In this document: positions 50,371 through 63,200 of the stretch, piece after piece
Numbering within the stretch: position 1 is the stretch's first letter
How the letters are laid out: each line of letters begins with the position of its first letter
Source: Kudoa neothunni
Taxonomy: Eukaryota > Cnidaria
NCBI GenBank assembly: GCA_964304625.1
Contig: OZ199839.1
Coordinates: forward strand, 5,208,001-5,272,000
Direction: 5' to 3'
Length of the DNA stretch: 64,000 nucleotides
Made by a program: the position numbers and the translations under genes
The notes under the pieces: model-generated
Told to the model about the DNA's origin: nothing
What the model saw: the letters and a program-made list of their open reading frames with translations, nothing else
Databases searched by the model: none

Positions 50371-53300
50371 ATTGAAATTACCGCACCACGCAAATCAAAA
50401 GTTATTACTTATCAGCTTAATCCATCCATAATATATATATTTTATGTATAATCTAATAATTGTATACAAAATACTTTGGTGTTAATAAAATCCTTTTTAT
50501 TTGTTCACAAGTTTTTAGTATAATTTTGTTCATTAACAACAAATTTGTGTATATGCTTCAGTGAGAGTGGACGTTAAAAAATTTTTGAATAATTTCACAA
50601 GACGATTCCTTAGTCTTTTTTATTAAAATATATGGATTCCAATTTAATTAAACCCAGCTAATAACAATATTATTAGATTAAATTAGATTTAAGCAAGATT
50701 AATAATTAATTTATTGGAATTTCATTTTTTATTAGCCAATATAACATAGGAAATTCTTACATAATCAAGTCGGTTGAATATTATACCATTAGAAAGCAAA
50801 TGTCAATATATTTATATCAAATATTTGATTCGATTTTCGTTAATGTCGTTGCGTATAAAATTTTTTATAGAAAACTAGTCTTTTTTGAAACAATGAAAAA
50901 TATTTAAACGCTGTATTAATTGTATCAAATAATTATCATTATTAATGATGATAAATTATCGTATTAAGTAATGACTTTCTACCATTAAATTCATCTTAGA
51001 ATTACGAAGATAGGATTTGAGCCTTAGAAAATTTTGCTAATGAAAACTAACACCTTTTTTAATTCGCTTTCTAATAAAAAATGCAAAAAATAGTCGCATT
51101 TAATTCTGTTTATCTACATTTAAATTTACATTAAAATTACACGAATTTTCTATATCATAAGTAAATGACAATCCGTCCTCGGCAATGGCTGTATCTAGAC
51201 TAGTTAAATTTCTCTAAAATCTTGCCTATACTTTCGCAAAATGAAGGTTTATTTATCAATCATTAACAATGATATAAATTATTCATATGTTGTAAAATAA
51301 AGTAATGAGTGCCTCATTCTTGCGAATAAATACAACAATTCCATTGTTGAATATTTTATCATTTTCAGTTGATACCCTTGTTATGGTTCTTGAATTTAAT
51401 AGTGAAATGCGGATGGGTTTGGAAAAGTCTTGATTTGTAAACCAATCTAATTTATTTCAGCATATAAAGAATTTATATTTTATGATATGATGAATCACTC
51501 CTGTGCAGTTCGTTCGTATATCAATTCGGAAATATTTAAAATGCGCGAATTTAGATAATCAGGTCGATTAACTCATTATGCGCTATCATTAAACTAGCAT
51601 TTTCTTTATTTTAAATGTCTAAAACAAAAATACAATTCGTAAGGAGAAATAACAATGAATAAATAATGTTTGTTTGGTAAAATAAAAGCTTATAACATCT
51701 ATGGGTAATAATAAGATCTTTTGAAGTGTTGAAAAATGTTTAATTTTTTCTAATTTCAATTCAACTGGCATAAATCAAACTGTCAGTATTTGCTTGCCAG
51801 AAAGAATTAAATTTAACCGAATAATTTCTTTGACGAAAATATGTTTAACAAATAATGATTTTACATAAAATAATTTATTAAAGACTAACCACTACATTAA
51901 TTAAATGAAAATTTGTTTTTCCGCGAACTACGAAACAACAGATTTTTTAAATAATATAAAATATTTATGTTCAAATTACCAAAATATAAAACATTTTCCA
52001 TCTTATTATCTTCTAAAAATTGAATTAAACTATTATGAGAGTTTCATTTATGGTTTTGTTGGTCTGCATAATAAATTAATTTTTAAATCCAATTATAATC
52101 TTAAAAATCGGAAAATAGGAGAATAGGTTATTTTGGTGATTTTAGGACTCCGTTATATTCACTTTTGTGACTCATTTAAATAATTTATAAGCTCAATGAA
52201 AAAGTAGGAGACTCTAGGCAACGGCCGCTCAATAATATTTGGTCTAAAATCGTAATGAGTATACGTGATGTAGATAAACTCGAAAAAATTAGTCATAATC
52301 GACGTAGGCTCGATAATTTTTCAAACTTTTCACAACTTACCTCTACAATAGTCTCATATAATTTTGGGGATGTCACATTCTATCTTGAAAAAATGCGGTA
52401 AATGACGTTTATTTTTTCTTTCGAATTTCTTCGCGGTCAATCTGTCTACAGACCGATTTGTATTGTGTTTTATACATAATAATACAATCGAAACAGACTT
52501 TAAACGTTGAAATTTATTATAAAATAAACAGATAAATAATTCGAATATAAGAATTTTATGAATATCGAATAAACTGTGTGCGATACAATAAAAATACACT
52601 CTCCTTTTTTGGGATCAAATTGAATTAAACGACATTCCAAAAAAATACTAATCTAGTGAGTTAAATTAATTTAAAAAAATTTAAAGTTGATTTTTGTTAT
52701 ATAATAAAATAATAATTATAAAATTTAAAGGAATAAATATGCCAAAAACATTTGACGCAAACAAACGAATGTAACCGAGATTATCCTCTTGGAAAATTAA
52801 CGATTTTTTAATGTGAATCTTGTTCAGAAAATAATTTGAAAGTAAGTTTTGATACAAATATATAATTAGTTTATTTATATTTAGAATATGGCAGTTCTAA
52901 CCTTCTAAGTAGCTGAAAAATTCACACCCTCCAAATAAAAACTGTCTCAAATCAAATTCGGCATTGACCGTCAAAATACGAGGAAAATTCATTGAGTATA
53001 TTATGAATAAATGACCAATTATTAAAGTTATATTCTATATACGCATGCGCATACATTTTATGTTGTTGCATTTCTTTGGAGTAGGATTGTATTTATAGGT
53101 GTATTTCTGCGGTTTTTTAGTTTTAGCATTTAATTCTAGCTTTATAACAGCTACCAATTAATTTATCTTATTTTAAACACCGCAGCATAGTACTGCACAG
53201 AAAAATACAAAATGATGGCAAACAATGCTTATTTCATAAAAAGTTATCAGATATGATTTTCGACTCTATCTACAACGCAGAACCAAGCCAACTGATGAAG

Positions 53301-53371
53301 ACTCATCACATTTTGAATAACTAGTATAAGAATAATCAGAGTATGCGAGGCTATCATTGTATTCAATAAAT
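50371..53371. other. Intergenic, no gene recognised
   Basis: This is very AT-rich. Frames at 51905-52126 (+) and 52354-52599 (-) show no family resemblance. The left edge should hold the promoter of the minus-strand gene at 48850-50370; its 5' flank shares ATTTCAATATG around the start codon with the paralogue. Confidence 0.4.
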
Positions 53372-55888
53372 CAGCGCTTCCCAATTTATTCTAGTTTCCG
53401 GACCCCCTACCAATAAAGAGGACAACTCCGCACCTCTTCTCAAAAAGAGTTTTAAATGGATTTATTTTTAGGCGGGGAAAATATTTTTATTAAAATAACA
53501 TTAAAAAGAAAAAACCGTCTATTTTAACAAGAAAACAAATGTGAATAAAATTGATAATAAATTAAAGTAAGTGGCTATTCTTACGCCAATGAATATCTTT
53601 TTTCCTATTTTAGATATTTCAAATATGAACTTAAAAACGTGTGATTATATTTTTTCCCTATAAAGTTTTTAATTTTTATAGATTAATGTTTTAGTTATCT
53701 TAGTTCATAATTTTTGGGCATTATCCCCACCTTTCAACCATTTATTAAGATTAAAAATCAATTATTTTTCTATTTATGACAGTTCAAGAAAACTTAAATA
53801 AATAGTTTTTGCTAATTGTGATAACGTAACTTTATTCACATTCGAACCCATTGGTCCACGTGTCAACATTACGGCTTCAACTGATTATTGAGAGCTTGAC
53901 TATGTTTAATTTTAAGTGCATGTATACCTACAATGTTATTTATAGAGTTTATTTTTTTTAAATTAACAATACAAATTGTTGTATAGGTCGAAAATTTTTT
54001 TCACTTTTCTTAAAAATTGATCCTTCCCGTAGGACATACGAAAAAATGACGCGTGTACTGGTGGGTTCCAAATTGGATCAAAGATGAAATCAATCATAAA
54101 TGCAATCAATTATTAAGATAATAATGTGATATCATTTAAAGGAATTATAAATATAAATTAACTAAATTTATTCATCTACTGTAGCTTTAAATGCAGATAT
54201 AAAAACATGATAAACTGATCGAGTTGGACCAATGTGGCAGTCATAGCACAAATTTCAACATTAACTTTTCCATTAAAATCATATCTATTAAAGCTGAGAG
54301 TTTATTTTATTATAAATGTAATTCTTATGTATAAATGTTAATTTTAGTAAAATAATTTAAATTAAGTTGATGAATATACTGAAGGGAATAAGATGAACCA
54401 ACATAATATTAATGATAATAATTTATTTAGCTAGGTAATTGTAAAAAAATGTATAAATCAAACAACAACCCATAATAAATATAATAGTAACTAATTCTGA
54501 GTCACTTATAATAATTTTTATAAAGATATACCCATTCAATCCTAAGTCAAGTCTGTGGGAGAACCAAGGGGCAGCAGATTAACTACTGTTGGGCTTCCAA
54601 TTAAAAATTAAGAATAATATTTTAACAAATTTTTGATAAAAAATTAACGGATTATAAAAATTTTCAAATATAGGTCCTGATGATGTATTATGATGTAAAT
54701 ATCTTATAAAATTGATAACATTTCATACGATTAATTCGTATCAGATCGTAGCATTGATACGTGCGTTAATGAACTCGGATGAAAGAAAATGAAGTTAAAT
54801 TATCATCATTGGCATAAAATAGTGACTTTAATATACATAAATTGTTATAAATAGAAAAATAATTGATTTTTAGTCGTAATAAATAGTTGGAGGGGTAGAA
54901 TAATGCCCCAAACTTACGAACTAAGATAACTAAAACATTAATTTATAAAAATTGAAAATTTTATAGGAAAAAATGTAGTCACATGTTTTTAAATTCAGAT
55001 TTGAAATATCTAAAATAGGACAACAAATATTCATTGGCGTAAGAATATACGATCCCCAGAAGAGATTATAGATTATACGGTCTCGCAAGAATAGCCAGTG
55101 CCTAAATTAAATGTTTTGAGTTTTTTTTCTTGTTTTTATGGACAATAGTTGGGTCAAAATGGGACTCTTTATCATATAAAGTTATGAATAAATCATAATT
55201 TGTAAAGGCACGAGATATGCTAATATTTATGCGCAAAATATCAGATGTGCATAGTTGACCTTACGCGAAATTTTGGATCTTGTAATTTTTTTAAATTATA
55301 AATTTAATGAGGAAATTAAATATGTGACCCCATCTCGAATACGTAGTTTTAATTTAAAATATAAAAAGTTAAAATAATTTAACAAAAAATCTAAATAACG
55401 TAGCCTTGACACTAATTAAAATTTAATTTTTACTTGCCATATAGTTTAATTAAAAATAATGAATAATACAATTTATAATAATTCATCAGTTTTAAAATCT
55501 TTTATATGCCGTTTATTTTTCCCATTAAAAAGTAAATACTTCATAATTTTTTACGTTGTACCATTTAAAATTAATACTAAATAATTTATTTACGGATGAA
55601 AAAGGAATATGTTATAATTTTTATTTCATATGCTAATAAAAAGTAAATAGTAGATTGAAAACAAATTAATTTTCGGTAAAATTCATCAAATGACTATTTA
55701 ATTTAACAGACTTATTTCAGCTTCGATGCGGCACGAATCGCACATGATGTATTGTCGAAAAAGATCCTGATTATTTGTAATCGATACATTATGTACAAAC
55801 CGTGCTTAGTCGTACAATTTCTTCGTTGACTCTAGACGTGACTCCCAGACCACTTGGGGGTCCGGGCACCCCCAATCGGGAAGCCTTG
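53372..55888. mobile_element. Large hAT-type non-autonomous element with internal inverted repeat
   Basis: The left end reads CAGCGCTTCCCAATT and later CCGGACCCCC. The right end, reverse complemented, reads CAAGGCTTCCCGATTGGGGG and later CCGGACCCCC, so the inverted repeats run about 35 bp with mismatches. The 8 bp flanks CAATAAAT and CAGTAGAG agree at five of eight. No transposase frame is visible in 2.5 kb. Confidence 0.65.
53573..55097. repeat. Internal long inverted repeat (arms about 210 and 255 bp)
   Basis: Arm 53573-53784 matches the reverse complement of 54842-55097. Shared runs are ATTCTTACGCCAATGAATAT, TCCTATTTTAGATATTTCAA, ATTAATGTTTTAGTTATCTT and AATCAATTATTTTTCTATTT. About 1.06 kb separates the arms. 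It may be two opposed copies of another MITE or a foldback core of the hAT element. Confidence 0.8.
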
Positions 55889-56143
55889 CAGTAGAGGATG
55901 ACATGCTCATATCGATGTCGCGCATTCGGGCGGGAATCGGACGTATAGTGTTTCCTTACTTATTCGATAGAATTTCCATAAATTTTTAAAAATGACATGT
56001 ATCAATATTTTAAATAATTTTACTTGGAAGATGTTTTTACATGAACTTTTTTGATATATCGCAAAAAATTTCAATTAATGTTTCTGAAAGCTTTCATAAA
56101 GATAAATGATTATAAAAACTGGAGAGGAGTTATATCTTATTAA

Positions 56144-57626
56144 TCCTTAATGGACCACCTTGGACTCCGCGAGCCCAAGAACAAATCTAGGCTTAAATTG
56201 GTTAAATATTATTAGCGCGATTAACATTTGAGATATATTGCATTGTAAGTCCTAAAAAAAATAAGACACATTTTCATTACGTAGAGTTATCAAAAGTACA
56301 AGTAATGTTTTTTAAAGAATGCTCGGTATAGTCGCTTTTATGACACCGGCAACAAACCTGTTTGCTCCTGCGCACGACATTGGATAGACTAAGACAGTGT
56401 TTCCCAACCTTTTTTCTATCATGCCCCACTTTTTCTTTAAAATAAGTTCCGCGCCCCATCTTTTTCAAATGTATTGATTTTTTAACTTAAACTGCTTATA
56501 ATTTTGAATCAAGCTTCATGCCACATTAAAATTAGAAAATGACTACTATATATTTCTTTTTCATTGGAATTAAAATATATTCGATCGGGACTAATTTAAT
56601 TCATGGATGGACTTTAAAAATTAACATTTTTACTTCTTCATTCAGTCAAAAACCGCGTTAAGTGAAACTTTTGGTAATCCAACCCCCCTCAGGGAAAACT
56701 TTTCCGTATTCGGGGCTTATAAATAATCGAAATTAAATAATTAATATTGACAATGAATCAATATTGTCTTTGGATAAGTCAAAAAAAGAGGGGATCACGG
56801 TTATAAATTTGACAAAATTTGAATTATAATCATTCCGATTCTATTGAGCAAAAACCATGTTAAACGTTTTTATATTTTTTATATAAATTGATCAGTGCTT
56901 TTGTATTCTTTTAAGATATTAACGTTCGCTTAAAAATAAATAAGATCAAAAATCGAAGTATTGATTTCAATGTACGCCATACTGCCCAATTATCTCACAA
57001 TTATCCATGTCACAGCAATGCCCCGGGTTTTCCAAGTCCTACAAGAGACGTTCATTGAACGCTCAAAGATTTCCATGCCCCACCAAAAGTTTTTCACACT
57101 CTACCGGTGGGACGTCGCCCCCAAGTTGGGAAACATTGGAATAAGATAAAATGGCCTTCTTTTATTCTCATCGTTGTCATCACTTTTTGTATAATGAATA
57201 TCAAAATCATATTCTACGATTTACATTGAACGCTTTACGGTCGGTTGGAAAGAAATTTTAGGATGTTTAAATCTCCAATTTTGTTCATCTTTTATCAATG
57301 ATATACCCAAATCATCTTCAAAACTCTCATTTAACATATTATTTTGGATAAAATTGTCTAATTCGCTCGATGAAATACTTTCACAATCAGGCGTTATTTT
57401 GATCAACTTGCAAAAATGTTTGAAATTAAACAAACAAAACAAAGGATTACATTTGTAATTAATGCCTGCATTACATGCTTAAAATTGACCCAAAATGAAG
57501 TAAATAAGAATTAAATTTTTTATGAATTTACGTGAGATTTAGCTTTAAAATAATGAATTTTTGGGGATCATAAACACAATTTAGTAGGTGGGTGAGATCG
57601 TGGAGCCCAAGGTGTTTCATTAAGGG
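56144..57626 (-). mobile_element. Internally deleted piggyBac element, carrying a hAT MITE
   Basis: TTAA lies at 56140-56143 and 57627-57630. The ends TCCTTAATGG and, reverse complemented, CCCTTAATGA are followed by an ACCTTGG(A/G)CTCC block on both sides. The minus strand keeps an N-terminal piece of a piggyBac-like transposase (57442-57221: acidic, then NWRFKHPKISFQP) and a Cys-rich C-terminal piece (VCCRCHKS near 56360). The catalytic middle is missing. A hAT MITE fills 56395-57138. Confidence 0.7.
56395..57138. mobile_element. hAT-type MITE, copy 2
   Basis: The ends are CAGTGTTTCCCAACC and GTTGGGAAACATTG. The 8 bp flanks GACTAAGA and GAATAAGA match at seven of eight, confirming hAT insertion. 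It is homologous throughout to 27723-28670 except for the MITE inserted there. At 744 bp it gives the uninterrupted form. Confidence 0.88.
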
Positions 57627-59019
57627 TTAATACGTTATAATATTGTTGACAAAATTCACTTGGAATAGAAATCTACCTCATTTCACCTAGAAAATTAATA
57701 ACGAAAAGAATGAAAATTTTCATTGATAAAAATGATGTTACTAAGACGCATGATAAGACTAAAGTTACGAAAATTTTATACCGGGATTATATCTTAAAAT
57801 TTTGTTAATAGAAACTTAGTCAGATTATACATATGGTAAAAATAATACAAAATTTTTGTTTATAGTAATTTTTATCAATACGAATATTTGTAAGACTAAC
57901 TAAAGATCTAAAATTAAAATTACTATTAAATATAAATTAATGATGTAGAAACATTATTAATTTCCGACGCAACCTAACAAGATAAAAAAAATTGAACAAT
58001 TACTGTTTATAATAAAGCGGATAAATTTTCATAAACTACTTCAATAAATATCTACAAATATTTATCAATCATAAGTACTACACATACCATATACACCCAA
58101 TATTAAAATTTTCGAACTGTATAATATAGAGATAAATTTAAACTCCTACAATGATGATCTATGTTGCTATAAAAAATATATCGATCATGTTCTATGATGG
58201 GAAACAAAATTGGTAATTATTTCGTCGAATTGTATAAAATTTTTTGTTTGAAGATCAAAATTTGGTTTTATATTCATTGTTAAAAATCGCATTAAACTTT
58301 CAAAAATAAATATGTCTTACTCTTTTACTTTAAACTATCGCCAATGGCCAACTTTTCCTAGTATTGTGTGATAAAAAATGTTAACTTTTAATTTAATTTT
58401 TCTCTTTTAATTGATGAATTTTAAATTTTATCATTATTTTTGCAATGTGATGATTTAGAAAAACAAAATAATGCGCGCACTTTTCATTCAAATATAAATA
58501 ATGGTATTAAGGGAAATTACTGATACATGGACACATAGAAACAATATTTTTTTATTTTTTTTAAATGAATAACTTATTAATTGTAATTATTAGCATAATG
58601 AAAATCTTAAATTACGCAATATCCAATCTCGACTGTATATATGAATGTAACTCGAGGGGAGGCGAGCTAAATTTGATAGACAAATATTATGGACTTGTTT
58701 CCTTGAGAATCCCCCAAGCACGCCAAAATCTCGTATACACATACACCAGGTCGTTTTTGGAGTCCAATGGATCAAACTCCGGACGGCCAGACAAGGAAGG
58801 TTTAATTAAATTCAAATAAAACGTAATGAACTTTAATGATTATACTAATTTTTTAATTTTTAGACCACCCTTGTAAATAAACCAATGTTTAATAAATTAT
58901 AATTAATGCGCACAGAAAATTGACAACGAAGGTTAAACTAACACATAATAAACTATAAATATAATAATAAAAAATTAACTATAAATATTGTTGATAAATG
59001 ATCATAAATTTTAGTTCCA
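57627..59019. other. Intergenic; solo Tigger right end at 58611-58635
   Basis: CGCAATATCCAATCTCGACTG ends at 58635 and is followed by TA, matching the right end of the element at 19798-21728. No left end was found, so it is a remnant. A frame at 58565-58819 runs across this end and is probably chance. Confidence 0.5.
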
Positions 59020-61049
59020 TCAAGCACGACTCTTAAAACGTGTTGATCTGTTCAAATAGATGTATAATCCAATTAATACAACTATCAATATAATCATGCT
59101 GGGGACCAAAGAAACAATCATTTTATTTTTGAGGTTATTTTCCGGGATTGAGTCGGCTATGTAATCAAAACGATTATTTTTTGTTTCGCTGATTTGATCT
59201 ATTTCAAATAATTTTTTTTCATTCCTTTTATCAAAAAACCAAATATTTACCACCAAACAGCATCAAACGCGTTTGGCTGCTTATTAATTCCACTTCCCAA
59301 GTCAAAAAGGGAAACTATAATTACGTTGAATTTATTTTTAACAATTTATACATACACGAAATCTGTAATGATTTTTTTCATTATTTGCTAACCTCATTTT
59401 ATCAATATGGCACAAAACAGTGTAGTAATATGTTCTTTTTAACGCTTCCTGAATGTATTACAACCTCAACTGATAATTAACCACATTAATAATTTTAATA
59501 CCAACGGGTGGTTCCTTTCCACGAGATTTTCTTCATTTATAAGAGACTTTATATTCTCCAAAGTATATGTTTCTCGAATATTTGAGCTAAAAGCCGAGTT
59601 GTAAGCCTAAAAATATATAAAGTTTATTTCTGATTAAAAGACGATCAATTGATAAATTTCGTTATACATTAAAATAACTGCTCCCAGCTTTTTGGGGGAA
59701 TTTTGTGGAAATAAATTCTTTTGTTTCATTATTCCAAGGGTGTTGATCGTTGGGAATAAATACCGCCTCGTTCATTAAAATCATGCAGGCAGTCAAATTA
59801 TAGGCTGCTGCCACGTTGACTTGACGATGGGTTAAATTAATTTTTTGGCCGTCCGAAATCGATAATTCTAAGCCTTCTTTTAGAAAGTGAAAGATCGTAT
59901 TTGATGTATAGCACGGTGATTTTACAGTAATAGCCTGTTCTTTACTAATGGAATTTTTTTCAAGCTAATAAATATCGAATGTTTAAATAAAAAATGAAAC
60001 ACATATTTAATTACCAATATTTGTTTATAAATTATTTTAAAACCGATATCGCTATAACCCATCGATTCGAAATGTTTGGAATAAAACTGGTACTCAGTTG
60101 AATTGACTTTAAAGGGAATTAGATCCTTATTTCGTGAGCCTTCTATAGGATATCCAATATCAAGTCCGTCATCATCCACGTGTATATATCCGTAGTCGTT
60201 GTATCCCTAATAGATATATATACTATAGAAAAAAGTTTTTCTATCCTTTAATACAAGTTACAAACGAAAATATTCACATATTAGATAAGTTTAATTGAGA
60301 GATGTATCGTTTAAGTTATTATTCAATTGCGCCGCTTGAATTTGAAGCTTCTGTTTCTCAAAGCATACAAATTTGGGATAATGAAATAAAATAAACAATA
60401 GAGTCTATTACTTGAAAATCCAAAGATATTTCCTCATTTGCTCCCACATAACTATAAAAAGTTTTTTCGGAATTGGTAATCACGGAATAGTTTATTTGCA
60501 GATTTTTATTATCGATGGTTACTTTGCGAACTTTTGTGCCGCGTTCTGACCATCTATCGTAAAAGTTGCTCTGCATCCTTGTAAATAAAACACCAAAAAA
60601 ATTTAATGTATTTTAAAATTTTCTCATACCATTTTGGACAAGTTTTATCAGCCACAGCCATAGTAATATTAGCATCTATGAGCTGTGGTCTATTGATTAT
60701 ACTCTTTAAACAATCATTTTCAGCATCAATGTTTGTTTTGTATGATTCTTTTTTTACTTTAGCAAATTATTGAGAAATATCGACAGCTAACTGGTATCTT
60801 ACGTGGGCATACGAAATGAGAATTCATTCTACATCCAACCCCAAACCATTTCTTTTGATCTGATGTGCATTCGAAAGATGCGCCTTGTATCCAATTATAA
60901 TGGACATATAGCAATATTTCCTACAGGCGTATTATATTTGTATGGTGAACAAATGTAATTCCGCATACTTTTTTATTTTGAAATTCTACGCTTAGACCGA
61001 TTGGTAAATATGCAACCCATATCCAACATGCCAACAACTTAACTATCAT
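59020..61049 (-). CDS. Unrecognised type I membrane protein, paralogue B (multi-exon)
   Basis: The family is not recognised. The start at 61049 gives a signal peptide (MIVKLLACWIWVAYLPIGLS). Blocks parallel the gene at 48850-50370: FECTSDQKKWFGVGCRMNS; NITMAVADKTCPKW; FYDRWSERGTKVRKV; DDDGLDIGYPIEGSRN; and AAYNLTACMILMNEAVFIP then HPWNNETKEFISTKFPQK (about 59800-59690). Conserved cysteines and the N-(L/Y)-T-A-C site occur in both. The last exon (to the stop at 59020-59022) encodes a hydrophobic segment, MIVSLVPSMIILIVVLIGLY, followed by a short basic tail RSTRFKSRA: a single-pass anchor with a small cytoplasmic end. A splice at the PKW codon (about 60625-60575) is clear; others are approximate. 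One inter-exon region near 60900 contains a stop that I could not place in an intron. Confidence 0.62.
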
Positions 61050-62096
61050 ATTGAAATGATCAAACTATTCGCCTTATCTAATGATAGTGTGTATCTATTC
61101 AATTATATTGATTCAATCAATGATATATACAAACAATTTACGTATGAATGCGGTTGAAAGCTTATTCAAGATTATATTCCTCCGAAATTTTATTGTTTGT
61201 AAATATGTGATTTTTTAAAATAATTAATAACTATTCATTACTTTGATAGTTTTAATATTAGAATTATAACATTTTTCAATACATCTTAATCGTTAATATA
61301 CCAATTTAACTTAAATGCTTTTAAGTTTTAACTTTAGTACCGAAGTTAAATTTGTATTAAATATTAGTATTATTATAGAATACCTAATGCTAACGCACAT
61401 AAATTATATTGGTATATATCCAATATATAGGAGTGTTAATCCAAAAGTTTGGTGAACGACAATAAATGCCCCAAAACGATTTAGAGTTGTTTTATATTCG
61501 TGCGATAACTCCTATTTAAAATTAATAATCAGCATTGCCTAAATTAGAAATTTTTAATCATAAAACATAATATTTTTTAAAGGATTGTTAATTATATACC
61601 TTATTATTACAAATGCATAACAATGGTCAGTGCGAATTATGCTACTTAAAGGGAGAAAATTGAAAAATATCAATATACCAAACACATTCTAATAAAGACA
61701 GTTTCCATCCGTACATAATAATTCTATATAAAATGCATTAATAATAATTTCATGACAAATTATTCAATCGAATATAGCACGAATATTTCCATAATTATTT
61801 AACTTTAGTAAAATAATCTGTTAATACTAATATAAATATTGATTTAATTATGAGTGATATTAAGCAATGAGACTCGACATCTTTTTACAGTTTATTGTCA
61901 TTCCAAAAACAAAAGTTAACTAATTTTCCTGATTCAAATAAATTTTCGAATTTAAATTTAAACAAATATCGTTCGGTTTTAAGAATAACGTGAAAAATAT
62001 TTGTTTACCACATTAGTCCTTGAAACATTTTGAACACTCTCTTACAATAGTATTATACTCTCGATTGACTTCATAATTCACAATGCAAAATATTTA
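61050..62096. other. Intergenic, upstream of paralogue B
   Basis: No gene was seen. The minus-strand promoter of the membrane protein gene should lie at the left edge. Confidence 0.4.
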
Positions 62097-62300
62097 CAGT
62101 CGGACCTGAATATAGCGAGGTTTTGGTGTTTTGAATTCAACGTTTATTTTAAGACATAAGGAATGGTGTGAATTCTTTTTTTGTATTAATAGATATTAAT
62201 AACTTTAACTAAAGAAGTCGTTTAAAAAAATTTTTTTTCTAACTATACATACCTCGTTATAACGAGGTTCTTTCATATTGCGAGGTTTCCGGATAGTAAG
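62097..62300. mobile_element. pogo-type repeat fragment
   Basis: TA then CAGTCGGACCTGAATATAGC marks a pogo/Tigger-like left end. Related motifs (CCTCGTTATAACGAGG at about 62251, then TTGCGAGGTTTCC) follow within 200 bp. Exact right boundary not determined. Confidence 0.5.
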
Positions 62301-62827
62301 AAAGCAACTAACTATAGTTTAAAAACTCACTTTTATGGAATTTCCAAAATAAAATAAGGGAATTAGAGGAATAGAAGCTGAAAAAATAAATAATTTAATC
62401 TACATGGTAACTGCGTCGGTTTTAATTTTCGTGTGAGAATTTTTAGGTCGATCATCGTTGGGCACCACCCCGTAAAATGAGCACAGTATTATTAATTCCG
62501 ATATTTCTTTCAATAGAAAAAGATTGTTACCTGGAAAATTTATGCTGATTCACGCAGATAACATTTTTATTCTTTCCAAAAAATACTGCCAACTGTATAC
62601 AGCCAGTGGATGTTGGAATAATTCATTACTTAAAAAGTCACTGTAAAAGTATCCTTTGTCGGACATTCTAATATATAAAGAGAGCTGCGAACAAAAATTT
62701 ACATTATTAGATCTCACGTTGAACCCCTGAAAAATCTTGGGATAAAGTTGCTTTCTTAACCATCGTTATTTGTTTAAATAAAACCAAAAAAGATTTTTTA
62801 TTGGAAAATAAATAAACGAATAAAATA

Positions 62828-62900
62828 CAGTCGAACCTCGATTATCGGGGAAATTTGGGACCAGCGAGGTTCCCGCTAATCGAACATAGACAACGCGCAC
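62828..62900. mobile_element. pogo-type terminus
   Basis: TA then CAGTCGAACCTCGATTATCG and GGACCAGCGAGGTTCCCGCTAATCG. It resembles the ends of the MITE at 22367-22531. No matching right end is in the window. Confidence 0.5.
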
Positions 62901-63122
62901 GCACTTATATGAAATTTTTGCTGATTTTGATTGTTTACTTGATTTATAAACAATTTTTATCATTTATTAAGTAAAGTATTTTATCTTCTGCCATTTAAAT
63001 TAAAAATGTTGACATATCTATTAACTAAGAAGATAGAGACAAAGGAAAAACAGTACATAATTATGACAGCTTTTATACGTCTGCAAAGGAGTAAGCTGCT
63101 TTTTTAAATAATCGGTAATTAA

Positions 63123-63200
63123 CCCTTCCCACATTGAGCCAAAACAAATTACGAGTGATCCGACGTAGGATACCTGTCGTACTCCAGCAAAAATATGCCT
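63123..63200. mobile_element. possible piggyBac-type terminus
   Basis: TTAA at 63119-63122 followed by CCCTTCCCACATTGAGCC resembles, at the first bases only, the CCCTT ends of piggyBac elements here. A right end was not found, so this is weak. Confidence 0.3.

Noticed and set aside
51905-52599. Two frames of 73 and 81 residues
   Set aside because: No motif, no neighbouring exon structure and AT-driven composition.
58565-58819. 84-residue frame as a gene
   Set aside because: It runs across a solo Tigger terminus (58611-58635) and a SINE-like CAAACTCCGGAC block, so it is probably chance.
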